A stretch of 64,000 bases of DNA from Acanthochromis polyacanthus (lineage: Eukaryota > Chordata > Actinopteri > Pomacentridae), in contig NC_067113.1 of the NCBI RefSeq assembly GCF_021347895.1, positions 4,322,251-4,386,250 on the forward strand, given 5' to 3'. The notes below the pieces were generated by a model, which did not search any database, was not told the DNA's origin, and saw only the letters and a program-made list of their open reading frames with translations. Below are positions 1-12,057 of the stretch, piece by piece; the stretch's first letter is position 1; every line of letters starts with the position of its first letter. The position numbers and the translations under genes were made by a program.

Positions 1-1936
1 GTGGAAATGAAAATTGGCATTCGGGTCATAGACCAAAAGTCATAAGTCAGTTGCGTCTCAAACATTAAGGGCAGACAGATTTATTGTGGTTGTTAATGCT
101 GACTTATATAATGATCTTCTACTATAACTGAAGGGCTTGGCTAAGGACATTTTTGGGTACAGGATCACATAACACACCACATTCAAACATACATTCATTC
201 AGAACATTACGTGACAGATTTTGTGTTGTGGTAAGATGCCTAGCACAATTTCTTAGACAACAAATAGTGAAGTTGTGGACACTGAAAACCCTGGCTTCAG
301 CAGTAACTGATATGCCAGCATCCAGCAAGCCAGCAAGCATTCACGTATTTCTCTTGCCATCTGTGGCACTGCATCATTTGGACAAAGCTGCTGTTTAGGA
401 TTAGGCTGTGTTTAGTTAAATTGTCAATTGAATTTGTTACCTATTGAATACTTTGAAAACTTTCGGTGCACAATTGGCCAAATGTACTGTAGTTCCTTTC
501 TAATCAAAATAGAAATGAGAATTCTCTATCAAAAAGAAGACCATTTGTATATTGAAAAAAAAAGGAAAACAAATACAATACCAGATACTGTTTATATCAG
601 TTATTCTCTTTAAGTGCATTCACACATGAAAAAGGAACTTTACAAACAATATGTGTGACTTATTTGTTCTACAGCTTGTTTGTTGACTCTATCTTTCCTC
701 CTGTGCAGCCCTCTACTCACATTTCCATCCAGCTGAGAGTTATCCTGTGCCGCCCAGAGAGCAGTCAAAAGAGCTTTGCCCTGTTCCTCTTTTCGCAGTA
801 GTCTGAACATTTACTCATGTCTGGGCAGGAGGTAGAGATTGCAGTGTGAGATGACCATACACCACACATGTTATACAGTGAGAGCACGTAATGGAGGTGG
901 CTATAGGCTCCCTGTTGCCCAAGAGACAGTATTATAAATATGAATCGGGATGAAGCAGAGTTCACGAACAGGCCTCTCCAAAAAAGCTCCCACAATGAAG
1001 TGTTTTCTCTAAAAACTTCTGACATGCATGAGAAATTTTCACCCCAAGATGCATCACAATGTCTTCCCTGTGCTTCCTCCTCCACAGCTCAGTAAGCAGT
1101 GGCTAAAGGGAACTCTGTGACCTGAGGAGATGGTGGGTGGTGGACAGTGGAGGTGCAGTAATGCGCAGGAAAAGCATCCCCAGTATCCTTTGGTCGCTGC
1201 CAAAGTTAACATACACCAGGGGATTCAGTATCAAAGTTTCCAATATTTGGCTCCATAAACACAATAGCCATTACAAAAACACATACCGAGGAGTTCCCTG
1301 CTGGCTATTCAAATAAAAAACGTTTAATTATGATCGTTTGGGAAATCAAACTGCTAAGCCTTGGGTACTTTGCACTGGACCCCCTCCCGTGCTTGAAAGC
1401 ATAGCTCAAAGTCTTTCACTAACAACCAAACTCTATTTGGTTTCAACATTGTCATCTGCTAAACCTTATAGCTGCATTTCCTCATTTCAACTTGATTTTG
1501 TGTTGAGAGAGCCACACTGTATAATTGTGAGATTTAGAATAAAAATAAACAAAAACAAAAGTTGGTTTATTATTTTATCCTGAGCTCTGCCAAATATTTT
1601 GTTATCTTTAATATCTAAAATATTTCTCAATGCAATTTTATGTGGGTGTCTAAACTGTACAGACTGAATGTTAATGGGTATCATGAAGAGAAGCTATTGT
1701 GCATTGGTAGGAAGACATTACATATATGGTCACTGGCATTAACAACATAACATCACAACATGAGGACATTGACAAGAACATCTTTACTCTCTTTTACATT
1801 TAATTATTATTTTTTGGATATTTTGACAATTTGTATGAAACACCATCAGTTTAAAGTAGGGCTAGGACTATTTAATTGCAGAAAAAAATCTGCATGTACT
1901 CATGCTTTTCTCAGTTTCCTAATTTCTGGCACACTG
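1..1936. other. AT-rich unassigned DNA
   Basis: No gene or repeat family is recognised here. Open frames are short, overlap on both strands and show no domain. The only coding-like hint is on the minus strand near 1,120-1,245, where a short frame contains LNPLVYVNFG followed by a basic stretch. This resembles the NPxxY end of a seventh membrane helix of a G-protein-coupled receptor, but no other helix is visible nearby. Confidence 0.5.
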
Positions 1937-2225
1937 GTAACACTGATTCACACTCCATTGCAGTAGGTGGCGGTAATGAACCTAAAGTGTGTTTGCCAGC
2001 TGCGAAGGAGATGCACAGGACGTACCGAGTGAATCAGCACAGAAACGTTGGACAAACTTTCTCTTTTATTATGAAATCTGTTCAGCAAAAAGCATTTCTG
2101 AAAGCATTTGAGGCGAGAAATAAGCTGCTGAATCTGTCCTCGTTTTAGTTCAGTGATGGCTAGTCTAGACGTTAAACAAAAGTTTTGTGACGTGTCGGAC
2201 CTCTGCTCCCCGCGCTGCATTTGCA
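1937..2225. repeat. Possible teleost interspersed repeat fragment
   Basis: The segment starting CACTCCATTGCAGTAGGTGG resembles a motif I recall as recurrent in fish genomes, usually ending in TTTGCCAACCGCC. Here that end is degraded to TTTGCCAGCTGCG. No coding domain or target duplication is visible. The class (LINE tail or DNA element) cannot be decided, and the 3' limit is a guess. Confidence 0.3.
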
Positions 2226-2509
2226 TAAATGAAACTATTTAACGTAGCTGAGCTCTGCGATGATGCACCATAGCTACAACAGTCCTGGAACTGGCAAACA
2301 ATGCAGCCAGCCCACAATAGACCCTTTTTCAAAACAATGAAAGTGCTTGAGTTTACAAAAAGTCTTTAAAATGTTGAATATAATAGCTACAACTGCACTT
2401 TGAGTTTGTAATCAGTGAATGTAGAAGACAGATGAAAAATGCACAGATAAATATAAATGAAACGTAGACATTTTTGCTGTTTGAGTTCACATATTTGTCT
2501 ATTTGTCAC

Positions 2510-2764
2510 AGGGAGACAGGACGGGTTTGAACCCAGAGTGCAGACACACAGATGGCAGGTAGAGATGGATCAACTTAACAAGAAGTTTAATTACAGACAA
2601 CCAAGGATGCAAACAGAACTGAGTAGGCTAACCAAACCAAAGTCGAGTCAGAACTGAGGGGATTTTACTGAAACCAGGCTGAAACTCAAAACCCTCATAA
2701 ATAAAAACTAAACCAGCTACTACACAGTCTAAAACTATGATAGAACAAAAACGGCTTAACAACT
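2510..2764. other. A-rich repeat-like stretch, family unknown
   Basis: A-rich DNA beginning with a segment like 'gacccagagtgcagacac'. A similar start, 'gacccaagtgcggacagag', occurs at about 36,025 in DNA of the same character. The two look like relics of one old repeat on the same strand, but the resemblance is weak and no coding potential or terminal structure is visible. Confidence 0.25.
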
Positions 2765-3240
2765 CACAAAGACTTAACTGGGGGCTTTCCTGCCTTGTTT
2801 AAGTCCGTGAGTTGCTTTTTCTGATCTTTGCTGAGCTCCTCAGACTTTCCCATTCTAGTATTTGTGGCTTGTGAGTTTAATGCGTACGTCAAATGGGTCC
2901 TATTTAAAATGGCTCGGGGAGTCAGCAGCTGTAGTTAATTGTAATCACTCATGAGAAGTTAGGAGGCCATGCCACTAGGAAAACTTGATTAACCCAAATT
3001 TCTACATCACCAAAACTGATCATTCAAGTTGCTGTTAGTATATATATTTTTAACCCACTGGATTTTGTCATATTTCAGGAAGACCTATAATAAATCTACA
3101 AAAGAACCAAAATATATAAATTTTACTTTATGATAAAGACACATGGGTTTTATTGATTCCATCAATAAAAATTCAGAATTTCTGGAGTCGTTGAAAACTC
3201 AAGACTGCCACGAAAAACATGGTCTGTTCAAGTGTATGTA
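2765..3240 (-). pseudogene. Tc1-like transposase N-terminal fragment with 5' flank
   Basis: On the minus strand a methionine codon at 2,853-2,851 opens a short frame, MGKSEELSKDQKKQLTDLNK, which matches the start of fish Tc1-like transposases just before their paired helix-turn-helix. The frame ends after about 27 residues at unrelated sequence, so the DNA-binding region and the whole DDE domain are missing. The AT-rich DNA from 2,854 to about 3,240 fits the element's 5' untranslated region and inverted end. This is a dead 5' fragment. The family call rests on the N-terminal motif alone. Confidence 0.55.
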
Positions 3241-3242
3241 AA

Positions 3243-3465
3243 GGTACTGGGGCAGTATGCAGCTGAGTGTAAAGTAGCCAGAATGGAGGTCATTACCTCC
3301 AAGTCTGAGGTCATGGTTCTGTGCCTGAAACCAGTGATTTGTTCCATCTGGAGGTAAGCTGCTGTTTTAAGGGAAGAAGTTTAAGTATCTTGGATGTTGT
3401 TCACTAGTGACAGAAAAATGGAGCGTGAAGAACTGGTGCAGTGTGAGCAGTAATCCCCAGATCTG
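3243..3465 (+). pseudogene. RTE-clade (Rex3-like) LINE reverse transcriptase fragment
   Basis: The plus strand reads, with breaks, as the reverse transcriptase thumb region of a common fish LINE: AAECKVARMEVITSKSEVMV, then a stretch matching the family's 'YLGVLFTSEGRMEREI' block (here 'LFTSDRKMERE' in another frame). Stops and frameshifts abolish coding. Fragments of the same family lie at 17,555 (3' end) and 18,166 (opposite strand). RTE/Rex3 assignment follows from the GATG-type tail seen on the 17.8-kb copy and is from memory. Confidence 0.6.
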
Positions 3466-5374
3466 TCTGTCAATAAAATTCACAGAAACCATTTTCTAAA
3501 GAAAGATGTTAACATACAACTGTGAAAGCATTATGAATATATATTTTTAAAACTCAGGCTTAAGATCTACTTTATTCATCCCGGAGGAAAGGATTTCTTT
3601 ATTTATTTAGAGGTTTGTCTCCTTGAAAACAGCAGGTTAGATAACAATCACAACTTTAACAGGTCCTAGGTCCTTAACAGGAGCTTTGATCATATTATAT
3701 CCTATTCTTAGCCAGAAGAAATTGGGAATTTTTTGAGGTATTGTACATGTTCATATTTCTTTTTAATATTGAACACTGATTGTTTTTATTGATTTATGGT
3801 TACAACTAGTATCCCTTCACTCTTTTTTCAGGAGCAAAATATAGTTTCCGATGCAATTTCTCAACACCGCAGCATTTGAAATCAAAAATATCCTGAATGG
3901 CTAGACATAACAAATTTGCATATGTAACCTGATTAAAATTTAAATAGGTTGCTTGCACATTTATAAATTTACATTTTAAAAACCATTGTCATACCAAACA
4001 AACCTAAAACAATGCAGAATGTGTTAAAACAGCTTCAGTTTCGAAAATGCGATTTTCATCTTTCTCTTTACATTATAGTTTCTCGTAGCCAGCACTCTTC
4101 TTATGTCTGTGGGGGCCAAACAGCTCTTGTACTGGAGCCACAGGTGGTTCCTGCTGCCCTGCAGTTCTAAATTCTCCTCAGCCAAGCACAACAACAGTCA
4201 AGCCCATGAGGCCCCTGTCAAATAGCTTCTTTAGTGAGTACACTGAGGTCTGAGGGATCATTTAGTTCTTTTCATCTGAAACTCCTGATCTTGAGAATTT
4301 GGCTGTTGTATACTACATAAGCACATGTCCTTTCTTGTAGCCAAATGTCTCCTTGTCAATTTAACATCACATGTCAGTATAGCAGAGGAATGATAATTCT
4401 ACATGAAAAACCCTGAATATCACAATAATTTGATCAGATCAAAAACAGTCAAGATGTGTTCAAAATAAAAACATATTCTTAAATGAAGTGGAAAAACAAA
4501 CCGTTACAGATCATGCACTTCAATCTCTACCCCTAACTCTCTACACTATAAAATATTTTAAAAATATATTTTTTCCAGTGACTGTAATTTTATGTGTAAC
4601 TGTGGAGTGTAATACTGATTATCTTATTGTGTCACCTAAAGGCAGAGCTCAAAAAGCTGGTTTCTTCACAAATTCATTGTGGGCCAGAAGAAGGGCATGA
4701 CTGTTTTAAAAAAAAAAAACTTAAAAGGGAAGTAGATGTTCATGTTGCTTTATTTGGCTGTTTCTGTCTTTTCAAATAAAAACCAATCAAAGTAAGATGT
4801 TTTCTTTTGGTCTTTACATAGATTTGCTTGTAATGTGTGTTGTTAGACGTATTCCCATTCAAAGTTATGCTAAGCCAAACTAGGCCATCTTGAAAAATGT
4901 GTCTCATCAAACCCAGAGTTACTTTGTTAATCTGGCACAAAGCACCCTAAGTAGGTGACCTCATCCCAGATAGCAAAGCAAGGCTTTACTCTTTCTAAAT
5001 GCCTGACTCAGAATGATTCAGATTAAACTTTAAATACTAGGGCTTTGAAGTTCAATTTAAGACCTCCTCAAATATCATAAAAGATTTGCATGGTATGTAT
5101 TCTGCTTAAGGTCTTGGTATGTACGCAAATGACTCTGGCTTCCATCATAAAATGTGATCTATTTTCCATGAGCTTATCGACAGATTCAGTCTTTGCCAAG
5201 TTACAGGTTTTTGTGTGGAGGTTATGTATCACTAAATTGAACATCATGCAAACATGTTCTTTCAGAATAAAATGTCATTACATATTTCTGCCAATACCAG
5301 CTGGAATTAAATTGCACTAGCCATTTCAAATTATTGTTTGTGTCTCTTCAGTTCTAACAACTGTACCATATGTA
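3466..5374. other. Unassigned AT-rich DNA
   Basis: No recognisable gene or complete repeat. Around 3,565-3,600 'ctactttattcatcccgg' resembles the antisense tail of fish CR1/L2-type LINEs. On the minus strand near 4,080-4,150 a short frame (PVAPVQELFGPHRHKKSAGY) ends at a stop; it is not recognised and has no clear splice context. Confidence 0.5.
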
Positions 5375-5938
5375 CCATCTATGCAATGGTCTGCTGGGGA
5401 GCAGGGAGCACTGAAAGGGACAGAAAGAGACTGCAGATGGTCAGGAGGGCCGGTTCTGTGCTGGACTGTTCCCTGGACTCCATAGAGGAGGTGGGTGAGA
5501 GGAGGATGTTGGCAAAGCTCACATCCATCATGGACAATCCCTCTCACCCACTGCATGACACTGTGGAGTCTTTAAATAGCTCCTTCAGCAGCAGACTGAG
5601 ACACCCACCCTGCAAGAAGGAGCACTATCACAAGTCATTCATTCCATCTGCTATAAGACTTTAAAACATCAGCATCACTGGCTGATGTTAACATAAACTG
5701 GACTTTATCACATCATCCTTTACCACATAATCTGTCCACAATCTGCACAGTTCTTGCACTATTTGAATTTTCTTGCATCAGCCACTTTTTCTACCCTTCA
5801 CTCTTGTGCATATTGTAAATATTATTATGATTATAACTACATTGTTGTTTATTGTTTCTCTTCCTGTATGCTGTCACATGGGAAATTTCCCCTGACATGG
5901 GGAGTAATAAAAGATTATCTTATCTTATATATTAAACT
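5375..5938 (+). pseudogene. CR1/Rex1/L2-superclade LINE 3' end
   Basis: The frame ending at the stop near 5,664 gives the extreme C-terminus of a fish non-LTR retrotransposon polyprotein: the block VCWGAGSTERDRKRLQMVRR followed by RAGSVLDCSLDSIEEVGERR and a serine/arginine-rich end (SFIPSAIRL). After the stop comes about 270 bp of untranslated region closing in AATAAAAGATTATCTTATCT, the short-repeat tail these elements use. Everything upstream (endonuclease and the reverse transcriptase core) is absent, so this is a typical 5'-truncated insertion. The last 90 codons are uninterrupted. Confidence 0.75.
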
Positions 5939-5981
5939 AAGTCTTAAACACTCTCTGCTTACAGCAGGGCAATACATATAT

Positions 5982-6661
5982 ATACTGACAGTCAATAGAA
6001 ACTTTGAGGTAGAAATGTACGCAGAATTCTACTTGTAGGGGGGTTGTAATTATTCATTGTGGATTTACTGATGATCTAGTGCCCTGGTAGTTGAGATAAT
6101 GATGAGTTGTCATTTTGTCATGATTCATTGCACATGGGTTGGTCACTTTGCAAAAGTGAACCAAATACACACCAAGCACTACTCAGTGAGTATCTGCACA
6201 ATTTGAGAATGGGTTTTGAAGGCCTATATAAAGGCCCAAAAAAGGCCACCATTGTTAGTCCAGTGAACAGCATCATGCCGCGTCTATCACATGAACAACG
6301 TCTCCGGGCACTGGGTATGGTGGAGGCCGATTTGAGCTACAGTGATGTAGCCAGGCGTATGGGCTGTTCCCAACCCACAATCAGACTCCTGGTCCAAAGC
6401 ATGCGCCGACGGATTGCTGCCTGCATCGAAGCAAATGGAGGCCTTACTCGGTATTGACTGTTGTGACTTTGTGTTTGGCAGGTGCCGTTTTCTTTTGTGA
6501 AATTCTTTATTTTGAAATCATTCTTGAAACTTTACATTTTTGTTTCTCTATGCCAATATGCTAAACAAATGATTCATATGAAGAAAATCCAGTTTCGGGC
6601 TTCAAAATAAAAATTATGTTGAAAAATATGGTCTCAAAGTTTCTATTGACTGTCAGTGTGT
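5982..6661 (+). mobile_element. Internally deleted Tc1-like element with perfect terminal repeats
   Basis: Perfect 25-bp inverted repeats, ACTGACAGTCAATAGAAACT plus TTGAG, lie at 5,984-6,008 and 6,633-6,657 and are flanked by TA-rich DNA that fits a TA target. At about 675 bp the element is less than half the usual 1.6 kb. Its interior keeps only both ends of a transposase gene. The left end sits in (AT)-rich sequence just after the LINE tail ending at 5,938. It could move only with transposase supplied elsewhere. Confidence 0.85.
6275..6457 (+). CDS. Tc1-like transposase, HTH region fused to C-terminal tail
   Basis: From the ATG at 6,275 the frame encodes about 60 residues: MPRLSHEQRLRALGMVEADL, then SYSDVARRMGCSQPTIRLLV (first helix-turn-helix of the paired-like DNA-binding domain), then directly the transposase C-terminus QSMRRRIAACIEANGGLTRY and a stop. 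The second helix-turn-helix, linker and the full DDE catalytic domain are missing, but the deletion keeps the frame. The longer frame from 6,107 adds a non-conserved 5' part. The same transposase family supplies the fragment at 44,465-45,108. If translated it could bind but not cut; this is inference. Confidence 0.6.
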   Translation: MPRLSHEQRLRALGMVEADLSYSDVARRMGCSQPTIRLLVQSMRRRIAACIEANGGLTRY

Positions 6662-9600
6662 ATATGTATATATATAACAACAACTAGTGACTACCTTTTC
6701 ACACAAATAGCTGGTGCAATCTACCCCTGGAAAAGTTTTCCAGGAGAGAGAGGGGTCGTGGGGAAGAAGGTGGTATCCTGGTCCAACTATTATTGCTTGT
6801 CCACAGGTGCATGGTAAATGGATTATTGCAGGAGCACAAAGACAAATGTTCCTTCACAGGATGTGAAAGACAAACATGTTTGTTTCATGTGACTGGGAAA
6901 GGGAATGGAAGTTTCATCTTCTTCATAACTTGCTTAGATGACACATCATGCCAAACTCCTTGAAAGTTTTTACTTCTTCACAAGTGTTTGTCCATAAAAA
7001 TGTAACCTCTCAAGCTCAGTGCTGCACTCACCATTGGAGTAGGAGTTTATCTAAAAGCCTAAGCATAACAAGAGCAGCGGGGATGAGGCATGATGATAAG
7101 GGGCCTCTTTAGGGTTTGATCATACTCCAAGAACAACTTGGGTAACCTTAGCCAAGCAACTAACCCTCATGTTCTTGTATGTTCTTTATCCCTTCCAGGG
7201 TGTCTGGATGAAGCCAGCACTTTCTGGAATTCTAGACAATACAGTTGTCATGGTGATGTTATAAAAGGCAGCATGGCAGTGTGTCTTTTGGAAATAATGA
7301 CTTAGTTACGTTAAGATTCCATCATATCAAGAAAAAAAAACCCTTAAGCTTAGAAAGAACTGACAAATCATTTATAAAGACTGTACCCATCAAAAGATGC
7401 AAACTTTTGGTATCCAACAGTCAGAAAGGAGCAACATTTAACTCTTTCACTAGGTTCATATTAATTCTAACCCCTGTTATGTTGTTTAACATGCGCGACT
7501 TGAAAATCGCTTGACTACCGTTAAATAGACGAGACTTGACTTTGGTTTGCATTACAACTTCGGATTCAACATTTTTGAGAGAGATGACTTGTTTTTGAAG
7601 CATAATAAGGTGAAGTCAATGGGTGCAAACTCATTGACATAGTAAGAGAGAGGGCTCAAAAATAATAAAAGTTGGATTCAAGTTTTGTTAAGCCAGATTA
7701 ATAACCTACTGCCTTGAGCTTCCTATGCATGTCTGTTCAAGGTTAATGACAGGCAAAGATTGAAAAGTTAGCTTCACTGTGATACTTTTCTCCCTATATT
7801 AACATTCTGAAACATAATTGCACTTTTTTAGTTTTTGGTAGATTAGACAGCACAAAGCTTCAGACAAACTGGATGATAGCCCAGGTGCTGAGTTTGTCTT
7901 GGCATAGATCGCTTTATTCATTCATTACAATGCTTTGTTTTCTCAGCACAAAATGTACGCCTTAGTTGTTTAAAAGCTGGGTTAGATAGTCTGCAACCCA
8001 TTAATGCACAATTAATAATCAGACGAGGTTTGGAAACATTTGAATACTTGTTTCTCCTATAACAGTAGCTAATATAATCATCATAGAGCAGACTCCACAT
8101 CAAAACAACAGACAGGGAGTGGGAACTGAGAAGACCAATTTCTTTAAAATAGTTATTGTTTTTAAATTCTATTTTTTCAGGTAGCCATTTTAATCTATTT
8201 TAGACTTATGTGTTATGAGGCCGAAATGGTGCAACACTCCTGAAGCGGAGCGAGGCAAGAAGCTTAACAATGTGTTGTCCATTTTGTGTAATACTTTTGT
8301 TTTCACTTTTGAGCCCTGTAGACCTGAACTTTTAAATATAAAATATTTATCCATTCTCAGATGGGGTGTCTCTGACTCATCTGACTGAGCCAGAAAACAC
8401 ACAACAAGCTTTAAAAGATACTAAAAGGACAGGATTCATGAACAAATGAAAACTCTAATGTGGAGTGTTAACTATGTCTTAGCAATCACATCTAGTAGTA
8501 TTTTTATTGTGTCATTAATATGTCTGCATGGATCATTAGTTACTGAGAAGGACGTGCTTCTTTCATCGGTTATTTTGTATATAATTTTCCTGTAACAATA
8601 ATTGTGTTTGTCAAAGTGAGTCAGCCTGACACTCCAGCTTGAACAGTTACTGTATATGATTTCACCTGGGTCAAGTGCTTCATACAGTACATGCTAACTC
8701 GGGACTATAATCAACAGACTGTTATTCATTTCTTGAAGTACAACATTTATCAAACTAACATTTATGTTGGAGACACACCATGTATGTCTTGAAGTGTCAG
8801 CTTCAGTTTCATCATTTTGTTTTGACTAATCAAGTGTTCATTCCCTAACAGAAGCATTTTGGATATTTGAGAGAAAGGAAATATGTTTTATCTTTGATTT
8901 AACAGTAAAAGCAATTCATGGTAATCACTTGCAGATACTTTCTAAAAAAAATCTGCTGTGACAACTTTAATGGACAGTGTTACGGCCACCAGTATTGGTG
9001 TGCCACCCCCTAGAGGTTGGATCGTAACAACAGTGAATCGGTGTATGTGTCCATTCAGTCCAGTGGCACTTTTAGCTTATACAGCACCCAATGTGAACCT
9101 CCCTCTTCAGCACAAAACTCAGAGACCGCACCTCCAAACCCAGTCAGCCGATCTCATGTCTAATCATGCACATAAAGAGAAGCAAGAAAGAAGGTAAGAG
9201 ACAACTGCAGACAAAGACACACAGGGTAAAATGACAATTTCATCAAATTAATGTAAAGAAACACTACAAGTCTAGTTCATAAGCTGAAAGTAAACAAGAA
9301 GGGCTGAGGAGCATAACTGAGGAATAGATGAGGCACACTTGCAGGGACAAGATTTGAAGAAGAGGAGAATTAGAAATAAGACATGATATATAGGAGCATA
9401 GTAAGCAGACCTTGGTCGTAATTTGCATTTTAAGAATATTAACACCTTAATCATTAGCCATGAGGCCATATGCATGAAATAATTACAGTGCAGGTACAAC
9501 CAGGGTGTGAAGATCAGTCTCATAGGAACATCAGTCGCTTAAATAATTAACCATAAATTTTCAAATTTTATTCAAATGTAACTATGTAAATAGGGAATCT

Positions 9601-9726
9601 AACAAAATCATTGGTTCTTAAATTTAATTATAACTATACAGCATCTAGGTAGTACTTTACTTGGAGTGTAATGGTTTAATGTAGGGCTTAATTCACTCTA
9701 CAGCAGCAATTGTACACCTATTGATA
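6662..9726. other. Unassigned AT-rich DNA
   Basis: No gene or named repeat recognised over about 3 kb. One small oddity is an inverted repeat TGTTACG...CGTAACA at about 8,977-9,029 bracketing 'gccaccagtattggtgtgcc'. TGTTACG is a common start of fish Gypsy LTRs, but at about 50 bp this is far too short to be an LTR. Confidence 0.5.
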
Positions 9727-9728
9727 TA

Positions 9729-10625
9729 CACTACCGGTCAAAAGTTTTAGAGCACCTCAGTTTTTCCTTTTTTTTTTTTTTTATTGAAAATTGTGTATGT
9801 TAATGTCTCATTGTACTCTGAAATGAAAGCATGGAACAAATAAACAAATTAAGTTAAAAAAACAAAACAAAACATCATTTTAGAAACCAAAGCATCTTCT
9901 AAACTTTTCACTCATCAAAGTAGCCACCTCTGGCAGGTATAACACCTGAACACACTCGTGGCATTCTTTCCACAAGGGAAATCAAATATTTGTCAGAAAA
10001 TTCTTCCCAAATCCAATGCAGAAGTTACCATAAATGTGTGGCACTTACAGGTTGCTTTGCTTTCATTCTTCTGTCCAGTTTTTCGGGAACCAGCTCCGTG
10101 GGGTTTAAGTCCTGAGACTGTGCTTCCACTCCATGTTTTCAAGCTCACCATCTTGTTCTTTTTTCCTAAAATGGTTGTGGCATAGCTTGAACTTATGTTT
10201 TGGGTCATTATCTTGCTGTAGGACTCCTGACCAACTAAGTGCTTACCAGAGGGTAGTGCATGGCACTGCAGAATGCTGTGGTAGCCATTTTGGTTCAGGT
10301 TTCCTCTCACTCTGTACAAGTCACCGACCCTGGATCCAGCAAAACAGCCCCAGACCATCCCGCTTGCTCCTCTGTTTGACAGTTGATGTCACACACTGAG
10401 GAAACATCCTTTTGCCTACTCAACAGCGTACAAAAATCCCATGTGATGAACAAAAAAAATTAAAATTTTGATTCATCAGTCCATAATACCTTCTTCCAGT
10501 CTTCAGTAGTCCATTGGTGGTGTTTCATGGCCCAGACAAGCCTCTTTTTCTTATTCTGACATTTTAGCGATGGCTTTCATGCTGCATCTCGACCCGTCAA
10601 ACCTGTAACTACAAGTCTGTTCTGC
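9729..10625 (-). pseudogene. Tc1-like element, 3' half with transposase C-terminal fragment
   Basis: The inverted end CACTACCGGTCAAAAGTTTT follows a TA at 9,727-9,728. Antisense to the window, the transposase region VMVWGCFAGSRVGDLYRVRG and NLNQNGYHSILQCHALPSGK is readable at about 10,230-10,360; upstream blocks around 10,480-10,600 also match fish Tc1 DNA. The part after GKHLVGQ is frameshifted, so the second catalytic aspartate and the final glutamate are not in frame. No matching right-hand terminal repeat is seen; the element breaks off near 10,625, where a different Tc1 fragment begins soon after. A T-run at 9,767-9,782 lies in the left end. Confidence 0.8.
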
Positions 10626-10717
10626 ACAATTGAAACTGAGACTTGCTTACTACTTACTTACTACTACACAAAAGAATGCAGACAAATATCAAAAGAACAG
10701 GGAGAACTGCAAGGTGC

Positions 10718-11135
10718 AAACCGCTACTGACCAAAAAGAACATAAAGGCTTGCTTGACATTCATAAAAATAAAATAAAAAAATATGGAGAAGCCCCAAGA
10801 CTTTTAGGATAACATCCTGTGGACTGATGAGTCAAAGGTGGAACTTTTTGGAAGACCTGGATCTGTTACATCTAGTTTTCAAGTTAATACTACATTCCAC
10901 AAGAAGAACATGACACTAACTGTAAAATATGGTGGTGGTAGTGCGATGGTGTGGGGTTGCATTACTCCACGGAACCTGAATGATTTGTCATAATTGACAG
11001 AGTCAAGAATTCTGCTCTCTATCAGAAAATCCACCTGGAGAACATAGGTGCATCAGTTCATGACCTAAAGCTCAACTACAAATGGGTTCTGCGGCATAGC
11101 AATGACCCAAAGCACACAAGCAAGTGTGACATCAC
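10718..11135 (+). pseudogene. Tc1-like transposase central fragment, second family
   Basis: On the plus strand ILWTDESKVELFG (first catalytic aspartate block) is followed by TVKYGGGSAMVWGC and, further on, a degraded copy of the second aspartate block reading RHSNDPKHTSKC where the family has QQDNDPKHTSK. The catalytic aspartate of that block is replaced. Frameshifts and a stop near 10,808 confirm loss of function. It faces the opposite way to the neighbouring element at 9,729 and comes from a different family, so these are two insertions. No terminal repeats were found. Confidence 0.75.
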
Positions 11136-11507
11136 TTCATTTTAGCTGTGCTAGGAGCTGACGTCAGGCAGGTATCCTGTGATCAGGTACTGATTATTCA
11201 CCCTGGACAGAAAGCCCCGCCCAGAGCCATTTGATTGACAGCTCAGTCCATCAAGTACAAGCAAAGGCAAAACAGAAAAGGCAATGACGAAATGGAAAAA
11301 TAAAAGGAAAAAGAGAAAAGGGAAAAGCAAAGACAAAATTGACCTATTTATTTATTTATTTATTCTTTTATTTATTTCTCTCTATATTTACACATTTATT
11401 TCCTTATTTTTTGACAGATTTATATTTTATTGTGGCACTCCTGTGACTCCATACTGCACAGGTATTGAAGAGATAGCAGTGTTCTGAGTTGAAAATGGTA
11501 CGCTAAT
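11136..11507. other. Unassigned spacer with (ATTT)n tract
   Basis: Holds an A-rich purine run (11,281-11,335) and a (TTTA)n-like microsatellite at about 11,344-11,378. Nothing coding is recognised. Confidence 0.6.
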
Positions 11508-12057
11508 CATAGACTGTATATAAAGATGGACGTAGCATCTGGCTCCAGAATTGAAGTCCACCCGGAAGTGTCAAAAACTTGCAATATCACGTCATCCGTC
11601 AGGGTTGGCTCCAAAAAGCTTTTGCTCCATAGACCCCAATTCATTTTTGGAAAAAAATAAAATTTGATAGACTGATTTTCTACAGCTCAGGATTTTTTCC
11701 CGTTAGTTTTCATGGTCAAAATGAGAGATCAGGTGGCCGATCTTAAAATAAATCAATACTGAATTTTAAATAAATCGTTAAAGTTGGCGGGGACAGGGGG
11801 CGTGGCTATACTTGATAGACAGCAACAGAAGCCTCTACGGTAAAATGTGGGTGGGATAAGAGAGTCCTCAGCCAATCCTGCCCCTAGTTGCTCTCCGGTC
11901 CAGCCTGTTTGATGACACTTTTTACGTCACTGGCTCCAAAAAATCCAAAATGGTGACCAGGAAGTAGCAAAATCCGGGCTTCATTTTCTCGGCGTTGACG
12001 TCACGGTTAGTTCACGCCTGACGCTAATGTCCATAATGCTTGCCTCCGCTAGAACTA
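11508..12057 (+). repeat. Teleost non-coding repeat, family A, copy 1
   Basis: Starts CATAGACTGTATATAAAGAT, a sequence I know as the end of an abundant fish non-autonomous element. The order of blocks (caccCGGAAGTGTC-like block, CTTGCAATATCAC, CATAGACCCCAATT, TTTTCATGGTCAAAA, AGGGGGCGTGGCTA) repeats, in reverse orientation, at 28,440-28,801. The second family end, expected to be the inverse of the first, is not found before 12,060, so this copy is 3' incomplete. No open frame or transposase is present. Confidence 0.7.

Noticed and set aside
8977..9029. TGTTACG...CGTAACA as an LTR
   Set aside because: Only about 50 bp long, without signals or duplication.
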